NCBI RefSeq assembly: GCF_031157315.1
Contig: NZ_JAVIFU010000001.1
Coordinates: forward strand, 124,001 to 188,000
From: Paenibacillus sp. LHD-38
GTDB taxonomy: Bacteria; Bacillota; Bacilli; Paenibacillales; Paenibacillaceae
Direction: 5' to 3'
DNA length: 64,000 bases
Position 1 is the stretch's first letter; every line of letters begins with the position of its first letter. The position numbers and the translations under genes were made by a program. The notes beneath the pieces are model-generated. The model did not search any database. It saw only the letters and a list, made by a program, of their open reading frames with translations, and had not been told where the DNA came from. Below, piece by piece: positions 51,670-61,054 of this stretch.

Positions 51670-52692
51670 ATGAAATTACTAATTACCGGCGGTGCCGGGT
51701 TTATTGGCAGTAACTTCGTTTTATATATGATTCAAAATTACCCGAGTTACGAAATCATAAATGTTGACGCACTGACATACGCAGGCAATCTCGAAAATCT
51801 GCGGTCCATAGAGCAGCATCCTAACTACACATTTGTAAAAGCTGATATAGCGAAGCGGAGTGAATTAGAGCCCATATTCCAAAAAGGAATCGATGCAGTG
51901 ATTAACTTTGCAGCGGAATCGCATGTTGATCGCAGCATTTTACATCCGGAGATTTTCGTGCAGACGAACATTCTAGGTACGCAAACACTGCTTGACCTCA
52001 CAAAGCAATATAATGTTACCAAATTCGTGCAGGTGTCTACCGACGAGGTATACGGTACGTTAGGCGAGAGCGGGCTCTTTACCGAAGATACGCCAATTGC
52101 TCCTAATAGTCCTTACTCGGCTAGCAAGGCAGGCGCAGATTTGCTTGTTCGTGCCTACCATGAGACCTTTGGACTAAACGTCAATATTACGCGCTGCTCT
52201 AATAATTATGGTCCTTACCAATTCCCGGAGAAGCTTATTCCATTAATGATACAGAACGCGCTACAAGATAAACCGCTTCCTGTTTATGGCGATGGCCTGA
52301 ATGTGCGCGATTGGCTGTATGTAGAGGATCACTGCAGTGCTATTGATCTGGTTCTGCATAAAGGCCGCATTGGTGAAGTTTATAACGTAGGAGGACGGAA
52401 TGAGCGGAACAATCTTCAGGTGGTCCGTACAATACTTGAAGAGCTTGGAAAACCCGAAACACTAATCTCCTATGTGAAGGACCGCCTTGGGCATGATCGC
52501 CGCTATGCCATCGATGCAGACAAAATTCGTAATGAGCTAGGCTGGCGGCCGAAGTTTAATTATGAGGACGGAATCAAAGAAACGATTCGTTGGTACCTCA
52601 GCAACACCGAATGGATGGAGCAGGTAGCTTCAGGTGTATATCAGCAATATTATGATATCCAATACAAGGATCGCCTGGAGGCGAACGAATAA
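51670..52692 (+). CDS. rmlB: dTDP-glucose 4,6-dehydratase
   Basis: A 340-residue short-chain-dehydrogenase-type enzyme. GGAGFIGSNF is the NAD-binding loop, STDEVYG gives the Thr-Asp-Glu dehydration residues and YSASKAGAD the Tyr-x3-Lys pair. It makes dTDP-4-keto-6-deoxyglucose. It lies 3 bases after rmlC and 1 base before rmlD, so translation is coupled. Confidence 0.95.
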   Translation: MKLLITGGAGFIGSNFVLYMIQNYPSYEIINVDALTYAGNLENLRSIEQHPNYTFVKADIAKRSELEPIFQKGIDAVINFAAESHVDRSILHPEIFVQTNILGTQTLLDLTKQYNVTKFVQVSTDEVYGTLGESGLFTEDTPIAPNSPYSASKAGADLLVRAYHETFGLNVNITRCSNNYGPYQFPEKLIPLMIQNALQDKPLPVYGDGLNVRDWLYVEDHCSAIDLVLHKGRIGEVYNVGGRNERNNLQVVRTILEELGKPETLISYVKDRLGHDRRYAIDADKIRNELGWRPKFNYEDGIKETIRWYLSNTEWMEQVASGVYQQYYDIQYKDRLEANE

Positions 52693-52693
52693 C

Positions 52694-53542
52694 ATGTCTA
52701 AATTGAAGATCATAATAACAGGCGCGAACGGACAGCTCGGACGCGAATTGGCCGAGTGGACGACAGAAACAGCCGAAATCATTGGATTTGGCCGTAATGA
52801 ACTGGATATTACAAGTCTGCCAGCATGCCGCAATATATTTACGCTTCACCAGCCTGATGTCGTTATTCATTGTGCTGCTTATACTGCAGTAGATAAAGCC
52901 GAGTCCGAACCGGATGAGGCCTTTCGTGTGAATGCGTCGGCAACGCGTAACGTAGCAGTTGCTTCACGTGAAGTAGGCGCTAAGCTTTGTTATATAAGCA
53001 CGGATTATGTATTCGATGGCACGGGTACAACACCTTACAATGAATATGATCAAACGAATCCTAGAACCGTCTACGGGAAGTCGAAATATGCAGGCGAACA
53101 GCTGGTTCAGACGCTGCACGATCGATATTACATCGTGCGGACATCGTGGGTTTTTGGGAAATATGGCAATAATTTTGTGAAAACAATGCTTAAAATGGCA
53201 GGGGAACGCGACCAGCTTAAGGTGGTGGCGGATCAAATCGGATCGCCGACCTATACCTATGATTTATCAACATTTTTAATTGAGCTTGTACAAACGGAAT
53301 ATTATGGAATCTATCATGCATCTAATAGCGGAATCTGTTCTTGGTATGATTTTGCCAAAGCAATCTTCGAGGATAGTGGTTCAAACATATTACTAGAACC
53401 TTGTACAACGGCTGATTTTCCTAGGCCGGCGCCTAGACCGGGATATTCGGTCATGGATCATTCTGCTATTCGCAGTAATGGTCTTAACGTACTACGGCCT
53501 TGGCGAGAAGCGTTAAACCACTATCTAAAAGACAGTGAGTGA
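52694..53542 (+). CDS. rmlD: dTDP-4-dehydrorhamnose reductase
   Basis: A 282-residue NADPH-dependent reductase making dTDP-L-rhamnose. GANGQLGREL is the cofactor loop, with CAAYTAVDKAE, STDYVFDG and YGKSKYAGE (Tyr-x3-Lys) following. The start ATG 52694 follows GGAGGCG in the end of rmlB; the longer frame from 52634 runs inside rmlB. Confidence 0.95.
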   Translation: MSKLKIIITGANGQLGRELAEWTTETAEIIGFGRNELDITSLPACRNIFTLHQPDVVIHCAAYTAVDKAESEPDEAFRVNASATRNVAVASREVGAKLCYISTDYVFDGTGTTPYNEYDQTNPRTVYGKSKYAGEQLVQTLHDRYYIVRTSWVFGKYGNNFVKTMLKMAGERDQLKVVADQIGSPTYTYDLSTFLIELVQTEYYGIYHASNSGICSWYDFAKAIFEDSGSNILLEPCTTADFPRPAPRPGYSVMDHSAIRSNGLNVLRPWREALNHYLKDSE

Positions 53543-54495
53543 TAAAAGTTATGCCAACCGCAAGTGTTTGTATCGTAACTTATAATAGCGCGAAAGATAT
53601 TGAGAGCTGCTTAGAGGCTGTTTTGAAGCAAACCTTCCCGGTTGAAAGCATTGTCGTAATTGATAATGCTTCAACTGACGGAACGGCAGAGCGTGTAACG
53701 CGATACTCGAAGCAGGTGCAATTCATAGCGAATGAAGTGAATAACGGGTTTGCCGGAGGCCAGAATCAGGCTATTCGTCAAACCCGTTCGGATTATGTAC
53801 TCGTTTTAAATCCAGATGTAACAATAGAACCTAATTATTTATTTGAGATTATTAGTTTTATGGAACAAGACAAAGCGGTTGGGAGCGCGACTGGCCAGCT
53901 TGTTTTTTCGTCAAATAAGGATGTAATGGATAGCGCGGGTTTAGGCATGAAACGAACGAGAAACGTTTTTGACCTTGGCGCAGGAGAGCCTGTTTCTAAT
54001 TGGAATTCGAAACAAGCTGTATTCGGCGTGTCGGGTGCTGCGGCAGTATACCGAACAACAATGATAAGGGATATTGAATTCGAAGGCGAATTTTTTGATG
54101 AGCAATTTTTTGCTTATAAGGAAGATGTTGATGTTGCTTGGCGAGCTCAGACGCTTGGCTGGAAGTCATATTATTTTCCTTCGGCGAAAGCAGTACATCA
54201 TAGAGGTTGGAAGAAGGGGGGGCGTAGCAGCATCCCACTGTTCGTGAGACAGCATTCCTATCAGAATCGTTTTTTTACTCTTTTGAAAAATGAATCGATA
54301 GGCTGGCATTCCATAGTAATAGGACCGTATATTTTAGCGACTGAGGTTATTAAGCTTGGTTATATCGTATTGAGAGAGCCGGGTCTTCTTCATTGCTGGC
54401 CAACTATTCTCCGCTCATTTCCGAAAATGCTCAAGAAACGCAGATGGGTTAAGACTAAAGCCAAACAAAATAAAGGTAAATCCAAATCAATTTAA
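53539..54495 (+). CDS. family 2 glycosyltransferase, rhamnosyltransferase-like
   Basis: A 318-residue GT2 enzyme of the WbbL/RfbF rhamnosyltransferase type. ASVCIVTYNSAKDIESCL starts the GT-A fold, and VVIDNASTDGT, NNGFAGGQNQAI, LVLNPDVTIEP (D-x-D region) and YKEDVDVAWRAQ (acceptor Asp) follow. The C-terminal 80 residues are basic and may associate with the membrane. GTG 53539 overlaps the rmlD stop by 4 bases (GTGA); ATG 53551 is an alternative start. Its place behind rmlD suggests dTDP-L-rhamnose as donor. Confidence 0.88.
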   Translation: MIKVMPTASVCIVTYNSAKDIESCLEAVLKQTFPVESIVVIDNASTDGTAERVTRYSKQVQFIANEVNNGFAGGQNQAIRQTRSDYVLVLNPDVTIEPNYLFEIISFMEQDKAVGSATGQLVFSSNKDVMDSAGLGMKRTRNVFDLGAGEPVSNWNSKQAVFGVSGAAAVYRTTMIRDIEFEGEFFDEQFFAYKEDVDVAWRAQTLGWKSYYFPSAKAVHHRGWKKGGRSSIPLFVRQHSYQNRFFTLLKNESIGWHSIVIGPYILATEVIKLGYIVLREPGLLHCWPTILRSFPKMLKKRRWVKTKAKQNKGKSKSI

Positions 54496-54587
54496 GGATT
54501 GGAAAAATATAGGGTACTGCTTGCGTTCTATCTTTGGTAAAATGCAGATAGAGTCGAAATCTAAGAGAATGAGGGTGGAAACGGCGA

Positions 54588-55994
54588 ATGCTAAGGCAAA
54601 ACCAACGGTTCCTGACACAATTGTATATGTTGGCTGACCTATTTTGCGCATTTGTCGTATTTATGGCAGCGTATTGGCTTAAATTTTATAGCGGTCTGCT
54701 GCCCAGCTTCAACTCGGTTTCGTTTTCTACTTACTTGCTGTGGGGGACGATTTATTCCTTCTCCGCGGTTCTTATCGGATTCTATTTTCAGTTCTACTCA
54801 CCCAAGCGACGAAAAAACTACTCCTATGAAGTGCTGCGAATTTTACAGATCCAAACGATAAGTTTTCTAGGGTTGCTCAGCTTGTTTTTCTTCACTCGTG
54901 AAGTACATATTTCCCGGGAATTTTTAGCGATCTTTTTTGTAATGAATTTCTTTGCCATTACAGTCTATCGATACTGGGTAAAATCGATCCTCGCATCGTT
55001 CCGCCGTAAAGGCTTTAATAAACGTTTTGTTCTAATTGTCGGCGCCGGGTCCGTGGGCCGCAGCTTTTATACCAATTTACAGCAGCATCCTGATCTTGGC
55101 TATGAGATAGTTGGTTTCCTCGACGATTATCAAACGGAGCATGCGCCGGAGCATCAGCATATGAAGCCGATTATCGGCATGCTAAATGATTTAAAGATGA
55201 AGCTGGAGAAGGCTCCGATTGATGAAGTAATCATTGCGCTGCCTCTCGAGGCACACACGAAATATGCCGAGATCATTGAAGTGTGCGAACGTACTGGCGT
55301 AAAAACACTTATTATCCCAGATTTCTTTGATCTACTGCCTGCGAGGCCTTTCTTTGATAACTTTGCAGGTATCCCTCTTATTAACGTTAGGGATATTCCG
55401 CTGGATGAGCTAAGCAACCGCATACTCAAACGTTGGTTTGATATCGCTTTTTCAATAGCGGCAATCATGATAACCTCGCCGATTATGTTGTTTACCGTTA
55501 TTGCTCTTAAGCTGACCTCTCCCGGTCCGATTTTGTTCAAACAGGAGCGAATGGGGCTTGATCGAAAGACCTTTTACATGTTTAAGTTCCGCTCCATGCA
55601 TGTTTCGGCTGATTCGGTATCGGATACGCAGTGGACGGTTCAGAATGATCCGCGCCGAACCAAATTCGGCAGCTTCCTAAGGCGTACAAGCCTGGATGAG
55701 CTTCCACAGTTTTTCAACGTGCTGCTTGGACATATGAGCGTTGTAGGACCGCGTCCTGAGCGTCCTTATTTCGTTCATCAGTTTAAAGAAGAAATTCCGA
55801 AATACATGATTAAGCACCAGATTAGGCCTGGGATAACCGGCTGGGCACAAACGAATGGATTACGAGGCGATACCTCGATAAGAGACCGCATTAGATTTGA
55901 TATTTTCTATATCGAGAACTGGACGTTCTTCTTTGATATCAAAATTATTTTCAAAACGGTTCTGAAGGGCCTGATTAACAAAAATGCTTATTAA
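54588..55994 (+). CDS. undecaprenyl-phosphate sugar phosphotransferase (WcaJ/WbaP type)
   Basis: A 468-residue initiating enzyme that transfers a sugar-1-phosphate onto undecaprenyl phosphate. Four N-terminal helices (about 10-120) and a Rossmann-like central part ([15 protein letters not shown]) precede a fifth hydrophobic helix (near 290) and the catalytic C-terminal domain. The latter has [25 protein letters not shown] and [10 protein letters not shown]. This matches WsaP/WsfP, which starts S-layer glycan assembly in related bacteria. Which sugar is transferred cannot be told. GAGGGTGG precedes the ATG. Confidence 0.9.
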   Translation: MLRQNQRFLTQLYMLADLFCAFVVFMAAYWLKFYSGLLPSFNSVSFSTYLLWGTIYSFSAVLIGFYFQFYSPKRRKNYSYEVLRILQIQTISFLGLLSLFFFTREVHISREFLAIFFVMNFFAITVYRYWVKSILASFRRKGFNKRFVLIVGAGSVGRSFYTNLQQHPDLGYEIVGFLDDYQTEHAPEHQHMKPIIGMLNDLKMKLEKAPIDEVIIALPLEAHTKYAEIIEVCERTGVKTLIIPDFFDLLPARPFFDNFAGIPLINVRDIPLDELSNRILKRWFDIAFSIAAIMITSPIMLFTVIALKLTSPGPILFKQERMGLDRKTFYMFKFRSMHVSADSVSDTQWTVQNDPRRTKFGSFLRRTSLDELPQFFNVLLGHMSVVGPRPERPYFVHQFKEEIPKYMIKHQIRPGITGWAQTNGLRGDTSIRDRIRFDIFYIENWTFFFDIKIIFKTVLKGLINKNAY

Positions 55995-56955
55995 CAGCAA
56001 AGCAGTATGCCGAGTATCCGTTATTATTCCTACATTAAACGCAGGTCCGGACCTAAAAGAGCTGTTCAAGAGGCTGCAGCAGCAGTCTCTTCCCCCTTAC
56101 GAAATCATCGTCATAGACTCCTGCTCGGATGATGGAACGGCGGAGCTGGCGCGTGAGGCTGGCGTACAAGTACTATACGTGCTGCGAAGCGAGTTTGATC
56201 ACGGCGGTACACGAAACCGCGCTGCTCAGCAAGCCAAGGGTGACATTTTGATGTTTATGACTCAGGATGCGATGCCTTATAATGAAAAGCTCATCGAGGA
56301 GCTGACGAGGCCGCTCATCGCAGGGGATAAGGCTGTTTATGCTTATGCCAGACAGCTTCCAAGGCCAGGAGCGAATGAGTTGGAGCGCCTTGCTAGGCAG
56401 CATAACTATCCAGCTGAGTCCAAAATGAAGTCCTACGAGGATTTGGATGAGCTCGGGCTTAAGACGTTTTTTTGCTCCAACGTTTGCTCAGCCATTCGGC
56501 GCGAGGTTTTTGAAGCGATGGGCAGTTTCCAAGAGCCGGTTATATTTAATGAGGATTTATTTATGGCTGCGAAATGCATCTTAAACGGCTATCGGGTAGC
56601 TTATTGCGCTGATGCTGCTGTTTTTCATTCGCATGATTATTCCGTTGCGGAGCAATTCAAAAGGTATTTCGATAACGGGATCTCCATGCGCTGCAACACC
56701 TGGATTACGCCATACAGCGCAGTCGGCAAGGCAGGTTCGAACCTCGTGAAGCTGCAGCTGAAGGAGCTGCACGTAACCCGTCAATGGCAGCTTATACCGT
56801 TGCTTGTTGCGGAATCTGCAGCGAAGCTGCTTGGTTACAAGCTGGGCATGAATTATCGTTTGCTTCCCGCATTTATTACGAGAAGATTAAGTATGCATCG
56901 CCTTATCCTAACTCATATCGAGAAGCAATCCCCGGGAATTACAATGAGGCAATAA
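55984..56955 (+). CDS. family 2 glycosyltransferase, rhamnosyltransferase-like
   Basis: A 323-residue GT2 enzyme. VSVIIPTLNAGPDL begins the fold; IDSCSDDGT, FDHGGTRNRAAQQA and DILMFMTQDAMP give the nucleotide and metal sites. PVIFNEDLFMAAK carries the likely catalytic Asp/Glu. FDHGGTRN is characteristic of rhamnosyltransferases of the RfbN/WsaF-like group. It overlaps the end of the phosphotransferase gene by 11 bases. It is the last gene of the glycan locus. Confidence 0.88.
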   Translation: MLINSKAVCRVSVIIPTLNAGPDLKELFKRLQQQSLPPYEIIVIDSCSDDGTAELAREAGVQVLYVLRSEFDHGGTRNRAAQQAKGDILMFMTQDAMPYNEKLIEELTRPLIAGDKAVYAYARQLPRPGANELERLARQHNYPAESKMKSYEDLDELGLKTFFCSNVCSAIRREVFEAMGSFQEPVIFNEDLFMAAKCILNGYRVAYCADAAVFHSHDYSVAEQFKRYFDNGISMRCNTWITPYSAVGKAGSNLVKLQLKELHVTRQWQLIPLLVAESAAKLLGYKLGMNYRLLPAFITRRLSMHRLILTHIEKQSPGITMRQ

Positions 56956-56979
56956 TCATCTCATAGCCACTGCTCGCAA

Positions 56980-57018
56980 ACCCTTCTGATTCGTATGAAT
57001 CAGCGGGGCTTTTTTTAT
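56980..57018 (+). terminator. terminator at the end of the glycan locus
   Basis: CTGATTC / GAATCAG with flanking CCC / GGG, followed by CTTTTTTTATTT. Confidence 0.8.
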
Positions 57019-57101
57019 TTGACGAAGTATACGTTTCTAAGCGCACGTTCAAACTAGAGACACTTGTCAGACCGTCTGGCTAGGAGGAAACGAGGTGTTT
57101 A

Positions 57102-58532
57102 TTGATAATGTGGTACATCGTGCTCACTTCTGCGCTTCTCGTTTATATTTTACAATTAGCTGCTGTATTTATTATGGAGCATCGGCGTCCAGCACAGCTG
57201 ACTGCATGGCTTCTGATCACCTTTGCATGCCCGATAATTGGATTTATCGCTTATCTCATACTGGGCAAAGACTTCACAAGAAGAAAACGGATAGAACGGT
57301 TTAAGGAAGAGACTGTACGATACGCGAATCAAATATCCGAGAAGGTTACGAGGGCTGAACAGATAGGAAACCAGCAGCTCCAGAAGCAGGAAAAACTCTA
57401 CGCGATGCTAACCGGTCTTGTTCCATTTCCAATTACCCGTAACAATAAGACAGTCGTTCTGACGAACGGACATGAGACCTTTGAAGCGATTCTCAGTCAC
57501 CTTGAACTCGCAGAGCATCATATACATATGGACTACTATACGATTAGGGATGATGAGATCGGCAGACGTTTTTTGGAGGTGCTTTCGCGAAAAGCAAGGG
57601 AAGGCATAGAGGTTCGAGTCGTTTACGACGGAATTGGCAGCTTGCATTTAAGTGCTGCCTTTGTTGAAGAGCTGCGTCTCGCAGGCGCGGAGACGAGCTG
57701 CTTTTTGCCGCCGAAGGTTGCTTTATTTGACAGGAAATTGAATTATCGAAACCATCGCAAGATCGTTGTTGTTGACGGCAAAGTTGGTTTCCTCGGCGGC
57801 ATTAATATTGGTGATGAATATTTAGGCAAGGAACCGAAGCTTGGATTTTGGCGAGATACGCATCTGCAGCTGCATGGCGATTCCGTTTACTACTTGCAGG
57901 AGCTATTCATGAACGATTGGGCTTTTGCAGCGCATGTGGAGCTGAATGGTCAGGAGTATATGCCGAAACATTCGGCCATGGGGAATGAACATGTGCTGAT
58001 TGTTTCAAGCAAGCCGGGTCAGCATAATCATCAAATCGTTGAGGTTATGTTTGCGGCGATAAATACGGCATGCTCCAGAATTTATATTACCACGCCGTAT
58101 TTTATACCGGATCCCAGCTTAGTGATGGGGCTAAGGACGGCAGCGCTCGGCGGCGTAGATGTCAGGCTAATCATTCCTGGAATAGGCGACTCGAAGCTCG
58201 TGCTGCTCGCAACTTTGTCTTATATTCAGGAAATGCTTGAGGCGGGAGTAAAGGTATACCGCTATCAAAAGGGGTTTATTCACGCGAAAGTGATGATTGT
58301 TGATCAAATGCTTGCGACAGTTGGGACGGCGAACGTGGATCTGCGCAGCCTGCTTAGCAATTTTGAGCTGAATGCGGTGCTTTTTGATGAAGGGACGATT
58401 AAAAGACTGGAAGCCGACTTTCTAGAGGATTTAAAGAACTGCAGAGAGCTGGACCTCAAGACGTTCATCCTCAGGCCGAAACGTCAAAAGATGACCGAGG
58501 CTTTGCTCCATATGTTATCTCCGCTGCTGTAA
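57102..58532 (+). CDS. cls: cardiolipin synthase
   Basis: A 476-residue phospholipase-D-superfamily enzyme that condenses two phosphatidylglycerols to cardiolipin. Two N-terminal membrane helices (about 3-25 and 35-55) precede two HKD motifs: NHRKIVVVDGKVGF near residue 225 and HAKVMIVDQMLATVGTANVD near residue 395. The start is TTG 57102 with CGAGG 6 bases upstream; ATG 57108 is the alternative. It stands apart from the glycan locus, separated by a terminator. Confidence 0.93.
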   Translation: MIMWYIVLTSALLVYILQLAAVFIMEHRRPAQLTAWLLITFACPIIGFIAYLILGKDFTRRKRIERFKEETVRYANQISEKVTRAEQIGNQQLQKQEKLYAMLTGLVPFPITRNNKTVVLTNGHETFEAILSHLELAEHHIHMDYYTIRDDEIGRRFLEVLSRKAREGIEVRVVYDGIGSLHLSAAFVEELRLAGAETSCFLPPKVALFDRKLNYRNHRKIVVVDGKVGFLGGINIGDEYLGKEPKLGFWRDTHLQLHGDSVYYLQELFMNDWAFAAHVELNGQEYMPKHSAMGNEHVLIVSSKPGQHNHQIVEVMFAAINTACSRIYITTPYFIPDPSLVMGLRTAALGGVDVRLIIPGIGDSKLVLLATLSYIQEMLEAGVKVYRYQKGFIHAKVMIVDQMLATVGTANVDLRSLLSNFELNAVLFDEGTIKRLEADFLEDLKNCRELDLKTFILRPKRQKMTEALLHMLSPLL

Positions 58533-58556
58533 CGGATGCATGTTCATCCGCGTTTT
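58533..58556 (+). terminator. weak terminator after cls
   Basis: CGGATG pairs with CATCCG around 6 bases, then CGTTTT. It begins at the cls stop codon. Confidence 0.4.
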
Positions 58557-58644
58557 CGGGCATATTTTTTGTGATGGCTTAAACAGATGCCGTCAAGGCC
58601 TATAAGACTAAGGCTTAGCAGTTGCAAAAAAATAGGGGGAGGGA

Positions 58645-58833
58645 ATGAACGTGAGCGAAACGAGCAATGATCCAAAACAAGCAGCGGCGGAACCAAAACA
58701 TGAGGGCCGAGATGATTATTTTATGGATATCGACAGAATGGTGAATGAAGGATTGGGCGGCGGAAATGTCACGCTCCAAAATGGCCTTATTGACGAATCA
58801 ACGACAGACTCGATGGAACCGGAAACTAGATAA
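58645..58833 (+). CDS. small acidic protein of unknown function
   Basis: A 62-residue soluble protein, acidic and Gly-rich (DDYFMDIDRMVNEGLGGGNV). I do not recognise a family. GGGGGAGGG lies directly before ATG 58645 and about 9 bases before GTG 58651, so either may be the start. It lies 53 bases before the spore-protein gene sspH and might share its transcript. Confidence 0.6.
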   Translation: MNVSETSNDPKQAAAEPKHEGRDDYFMDIDRMVNEGLGGGNVTLQNGLIDESTTDSMEPETR

Positions 58834-58886
58834 CTTACCGTTATTGAGTGGTTATTTTACCAAAAAGCGAAGGAGGTGCTTATCTA

Positions 58887-59072
58887 ATGGATACAACGCG
58901 CGCAAAGCAGATCTATGAATCGGAGCAGACCTTTGCGGTCATGCTGGATGCGGATTCAGTCTGGATTGAAAATGTCGATGAAGCGAACGGGATGGCGACA
59001 GTTATGGTTAACAACAACCCAGTCAATACGAAAACCGTATCAGTTGACCGGTTGAAGGAAATCGATAAGTAA
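58887..59072 (+). CDS. sspH: small acid-soluble spore protein, H type
   Basis: A 61-residue spore protein of the SspH family. MDTTRAKQIYES at the N-terminus, W-I-E-N-V-D-E and a final V-S-V-D-R-L-K-E match the family layout of about 59 residues. SspH is made in the forespore under sigma-G in Bacillus subtilis; no sigma-G promoter was recognised here. AAGGAGGTG precedes ATG 58887. It marks the organism as a spore former. Confidence 0.85.
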   Translation: MDTTRAKQIYESEQTFAVMLDADSVWIENVDEANGMATVMVNNNPVNTKTVSVDRLKEIDK

Positions 59073-59108
59073 GGCTTAACCAGTACCTTTTTGAAATGCC
59101 GTATTGAG

Positions 59109-59150
59109 TCGAATGGACCATGCCCGCAGCATGGTTTATTCGGCTTTTTT
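59109..59150 (+). terminator. terminator of sspH
   Basis: CGAAT-gg-ACCATGC pairs with GCATGGT-tt-ATTCG around 5 bases, followed by GCTTTTTT. Confidence 0.85.
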
Positions 59151-59319
59151 ATATGGCAAATATGAAATTTTATCCTAAAATGAAGGGTGGCGACAGTCGT
59201 ATGCGCTTGTAGGTAGAAAGAACTGGATTTCAGAGAGGGCGATGAGTCAGCATCATCCTGATTCGTTTGGTTAATATGCAGGACAAGCTTGATGTCGAAT
59301 TGATCTAGCATCACGATCA

Positions 59320-59361
59320 CAAAAAAAACCTGGCCTCCAATCGGGCAGTCAGGTTTTTTTG
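59320..59361. terminator. terminator for the minus-strand gene 59371-59682
   Basis: On the minus strand ACCTG-act-GCC pairs with GGC-CAGGT, followed by eight Ts. The plus side also ends in seven Ts, so it may act both ways. Confidence 0.75.
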
Positions 59362-59370
59362 CGAACAATT

Positions 59371-59682
59371 TTAGCCGCCGTAAGCTTCCCGGAATGCGGC
59401 GCATAGCTGGTCCCGGTCAACTTCCCAAAGTTCCGCGATTTCGGCGCTGACATTCTCGTCCCACCAATCGGACTGCACCTTGCGATTGCTCTCGTTTTCG
59501 ACGATCCATTTCAGGTTGAGAATGACTTTTTTGAAATAAACAGCTTCAGCCTGATCTATTTTTTCCTTCGATACCCAAATCTTCATCCGCTTGATGGTGC
59601 GGTATAGTTCATTGCTGCAGGCTCTGCGAATTTTTCGGGCGGTCGGATAGCCGGCAGTATGCTTTTGTGAGTTTGCTTTCAT
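59371..59682 (-). CDS. conserved-looking protein of unknown function
   Basis: A 103-residue basic, helical, soluble protein. TARKIRRACSNELYRTIKRM and later a W-W-D-E-N-V segment give it a coding-like pattern, but I assign no function. GAGGAGT precedes the ATG and a terminator follows the stop by 10 bases, so it is a complete monocistronic gene. Confidence 0.65.
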   Translation of the reverse strand: MKANSQKHTAGYPTARKIRRACSNELYRTIKRMKIWVSKEKIDQAEAVYFKKVILNLKWIVENESNRKVQSDWWDENVSAEIAELWEVDRDQLCAAFREAYGG

Positions 59683-59761
59683 TTTAAACCGACTCCTCTC
59701 TATCCCATATGTATGCGGATAGGAAGGAGTCGGTCACTATCTAAGGAGGCTGCGGCTTCGC

Positions 59762-60211
59762 TTAATCGTTGACGATGATGTACCCGACCATTGGACCACC
59801 GTGACGCATATCGGTATGGGTCAAGCATTCAATGGGATAAGTCCCCGCCTTCTCGGCGGTGAAACGTACAACGGTTGTTTTCCCTTTGGTGACCTCGCCG
59901 CGAATGCCAAGCTCTTCAACGACGAATGGATGGCTGTTTCCGTTCACCCCGGTAATGTGAAGCTCGACGGGCTCGCCTTTGTTTACGACAATCGTGCCGG
60001 GGTCCCAGCGGTATACCTCCAGCTCTTTGCCGTCGTCGGTTTTCGTGCTGTATTCCCCGGTTACAAGCTGAAAGATACGCGGCTCTGTCACCTGCGCATT
60101 AACCTCCCGCGAGCGGTCCCAGCTCAAGTAAACACCGGTTAAAATGATTAAGACGGCCACAACGATAAACAATTGAATCTGTCGTTTGCTGACAATAAAA
60201 ACTTTAGCCAT
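59762..60211 (-). CDS. membrane-anchored cupredoxin
   Basis: A 149-residue protein with one N-terminal membrane helix (about 11-29) and an external cupredoxin domain (about 50-149). The copper ligands are H94 (NSHPFVV), C129 and H132 (ECLTH) and M141, a type 1 blue-copper set with the C-x2-H spacing; H137 is nearby. It probably carries electrons at the outer face of the membrane or handles copper. The ATG at 60211 has a GTGAGCG site. No oxidase or copper gene is adjacent. Confidence 0.85.
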   Translation of the reverse strand: MAKVFIVSKRQIQLFIVVAVLIILTGVYLSWDRSREVNAQVTEPRIFQLVTGEYSTKTDDGKELEVYRWDPGTIVVNKGEPVELHITGVNGNSHPFVVEELGIRGEVTKGKTTVVRFTAEKAGTYPIECLTHTDMRHGGPMVGYIIVND

Positions 60212-60379
60212 GAAACGCTCACCTCATCCATTCGTATCATTTAAGGCTAGTCTATGCAAGGGCTTGTCAGCACATGACAAAAGTGGATGGCTGTCCGTAT
60301 CGTATGTTAGAATAGCTTCAGCGCAGGAGTTTGCAAGTGAAAGCCATATTTTATGAAGGAAGGCGGATTGAGAGCAGGA

Positions 60380-60988
60380 ATGGATTTTATTCATGAATTA
60401 TTGGATGGCGTGTTGCAATGGGTGGAGAGTTTAGGGTATTTCGGTATTTTAATCGGACTATTAATTGAGGTTATTCCGAGTGAAATTGTGTTAGGCTTTG
60501 GAGGTTACCTCGTATCGCAAGGTAAGATTAGCTTCTGGGGAGCAGTTCTGTTCGGCACGCTTGGAGCGGTCGGACAAAACTGGATTTTATATTGGATTGG
60601 CCGTTATGGCGGAAGACCGATCGTGGAGAAATACGGGAAGTATATCAAAATCAAACAGAAACATGTCGATATTTCCGAAAAATGGTTTAATAATTACGGA
60701 GCGGGAATTGTGTTTACGGCACGCTTTGTTCCCGTTATGAGACAGGTTATTTCTATCCCTGCCGGCATGGCGCGCATGAACTTTGCTTTATTTACGCTCC
60801 TTACAGCGCTGGCATCCCTGCCATGGTCCATATTGTTCGTATATTTAGGAAGCACGCTTGGCGAGAATTGGGATAAAATCGATGAAAAAGCGGCTCCATA
60901 TGTTCAGCCTGCCATTTTGATCGCCATTGCGCTGCTGATCGTGTACGTCCTCTTTAAATTTGTGCGTTCGCGCCGCAAATCGGTATAA
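60380..60988 (+). CDS. DedA/VTT-domain membrane protein (paralogue 2)
   Basis: A 202-residue DedA-family membrane protein. IEVIPSEIVLGFGGYLVSQG carries the conserved acidic residues, and FTARFVPVMRQVISIPAG is the family's F/R-x3-R/P signature, which is complete here and degraded in the paralogue at 24560. Members with this signature include undecaprenyl-phosphate flippases (UptA/DedA type). The start is uncertain: ATG 60380 starts as typical family members do; ATG 60353 and TTG 60368 are upstream in frame. Confidence 0.85.
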   Translation: MDFIHELLDGVLQWVESLGYFGILIGLLIEVIPSEIVLGFGGYLVSQGKISFWGAVLFGTLGAVGQNWILYWIGRYGGRPIVEKYGKYIKIKQKHVDISEKWFNNYGAGIVFTARFVPVMRQVISIPAGMARMNFALFTLLTALASLPWSILFVYLGSTLGENWDKIDEKAAPYVQPAILIAIALLIVYVLFKFVRSRRKSV

Positions 60989-61054
60989 TGATTGCTGTAA
61001 GCATCCTTATTATTTTGAGTAACCATTAAATAAATAGATGAAAGAGGGATTTCA

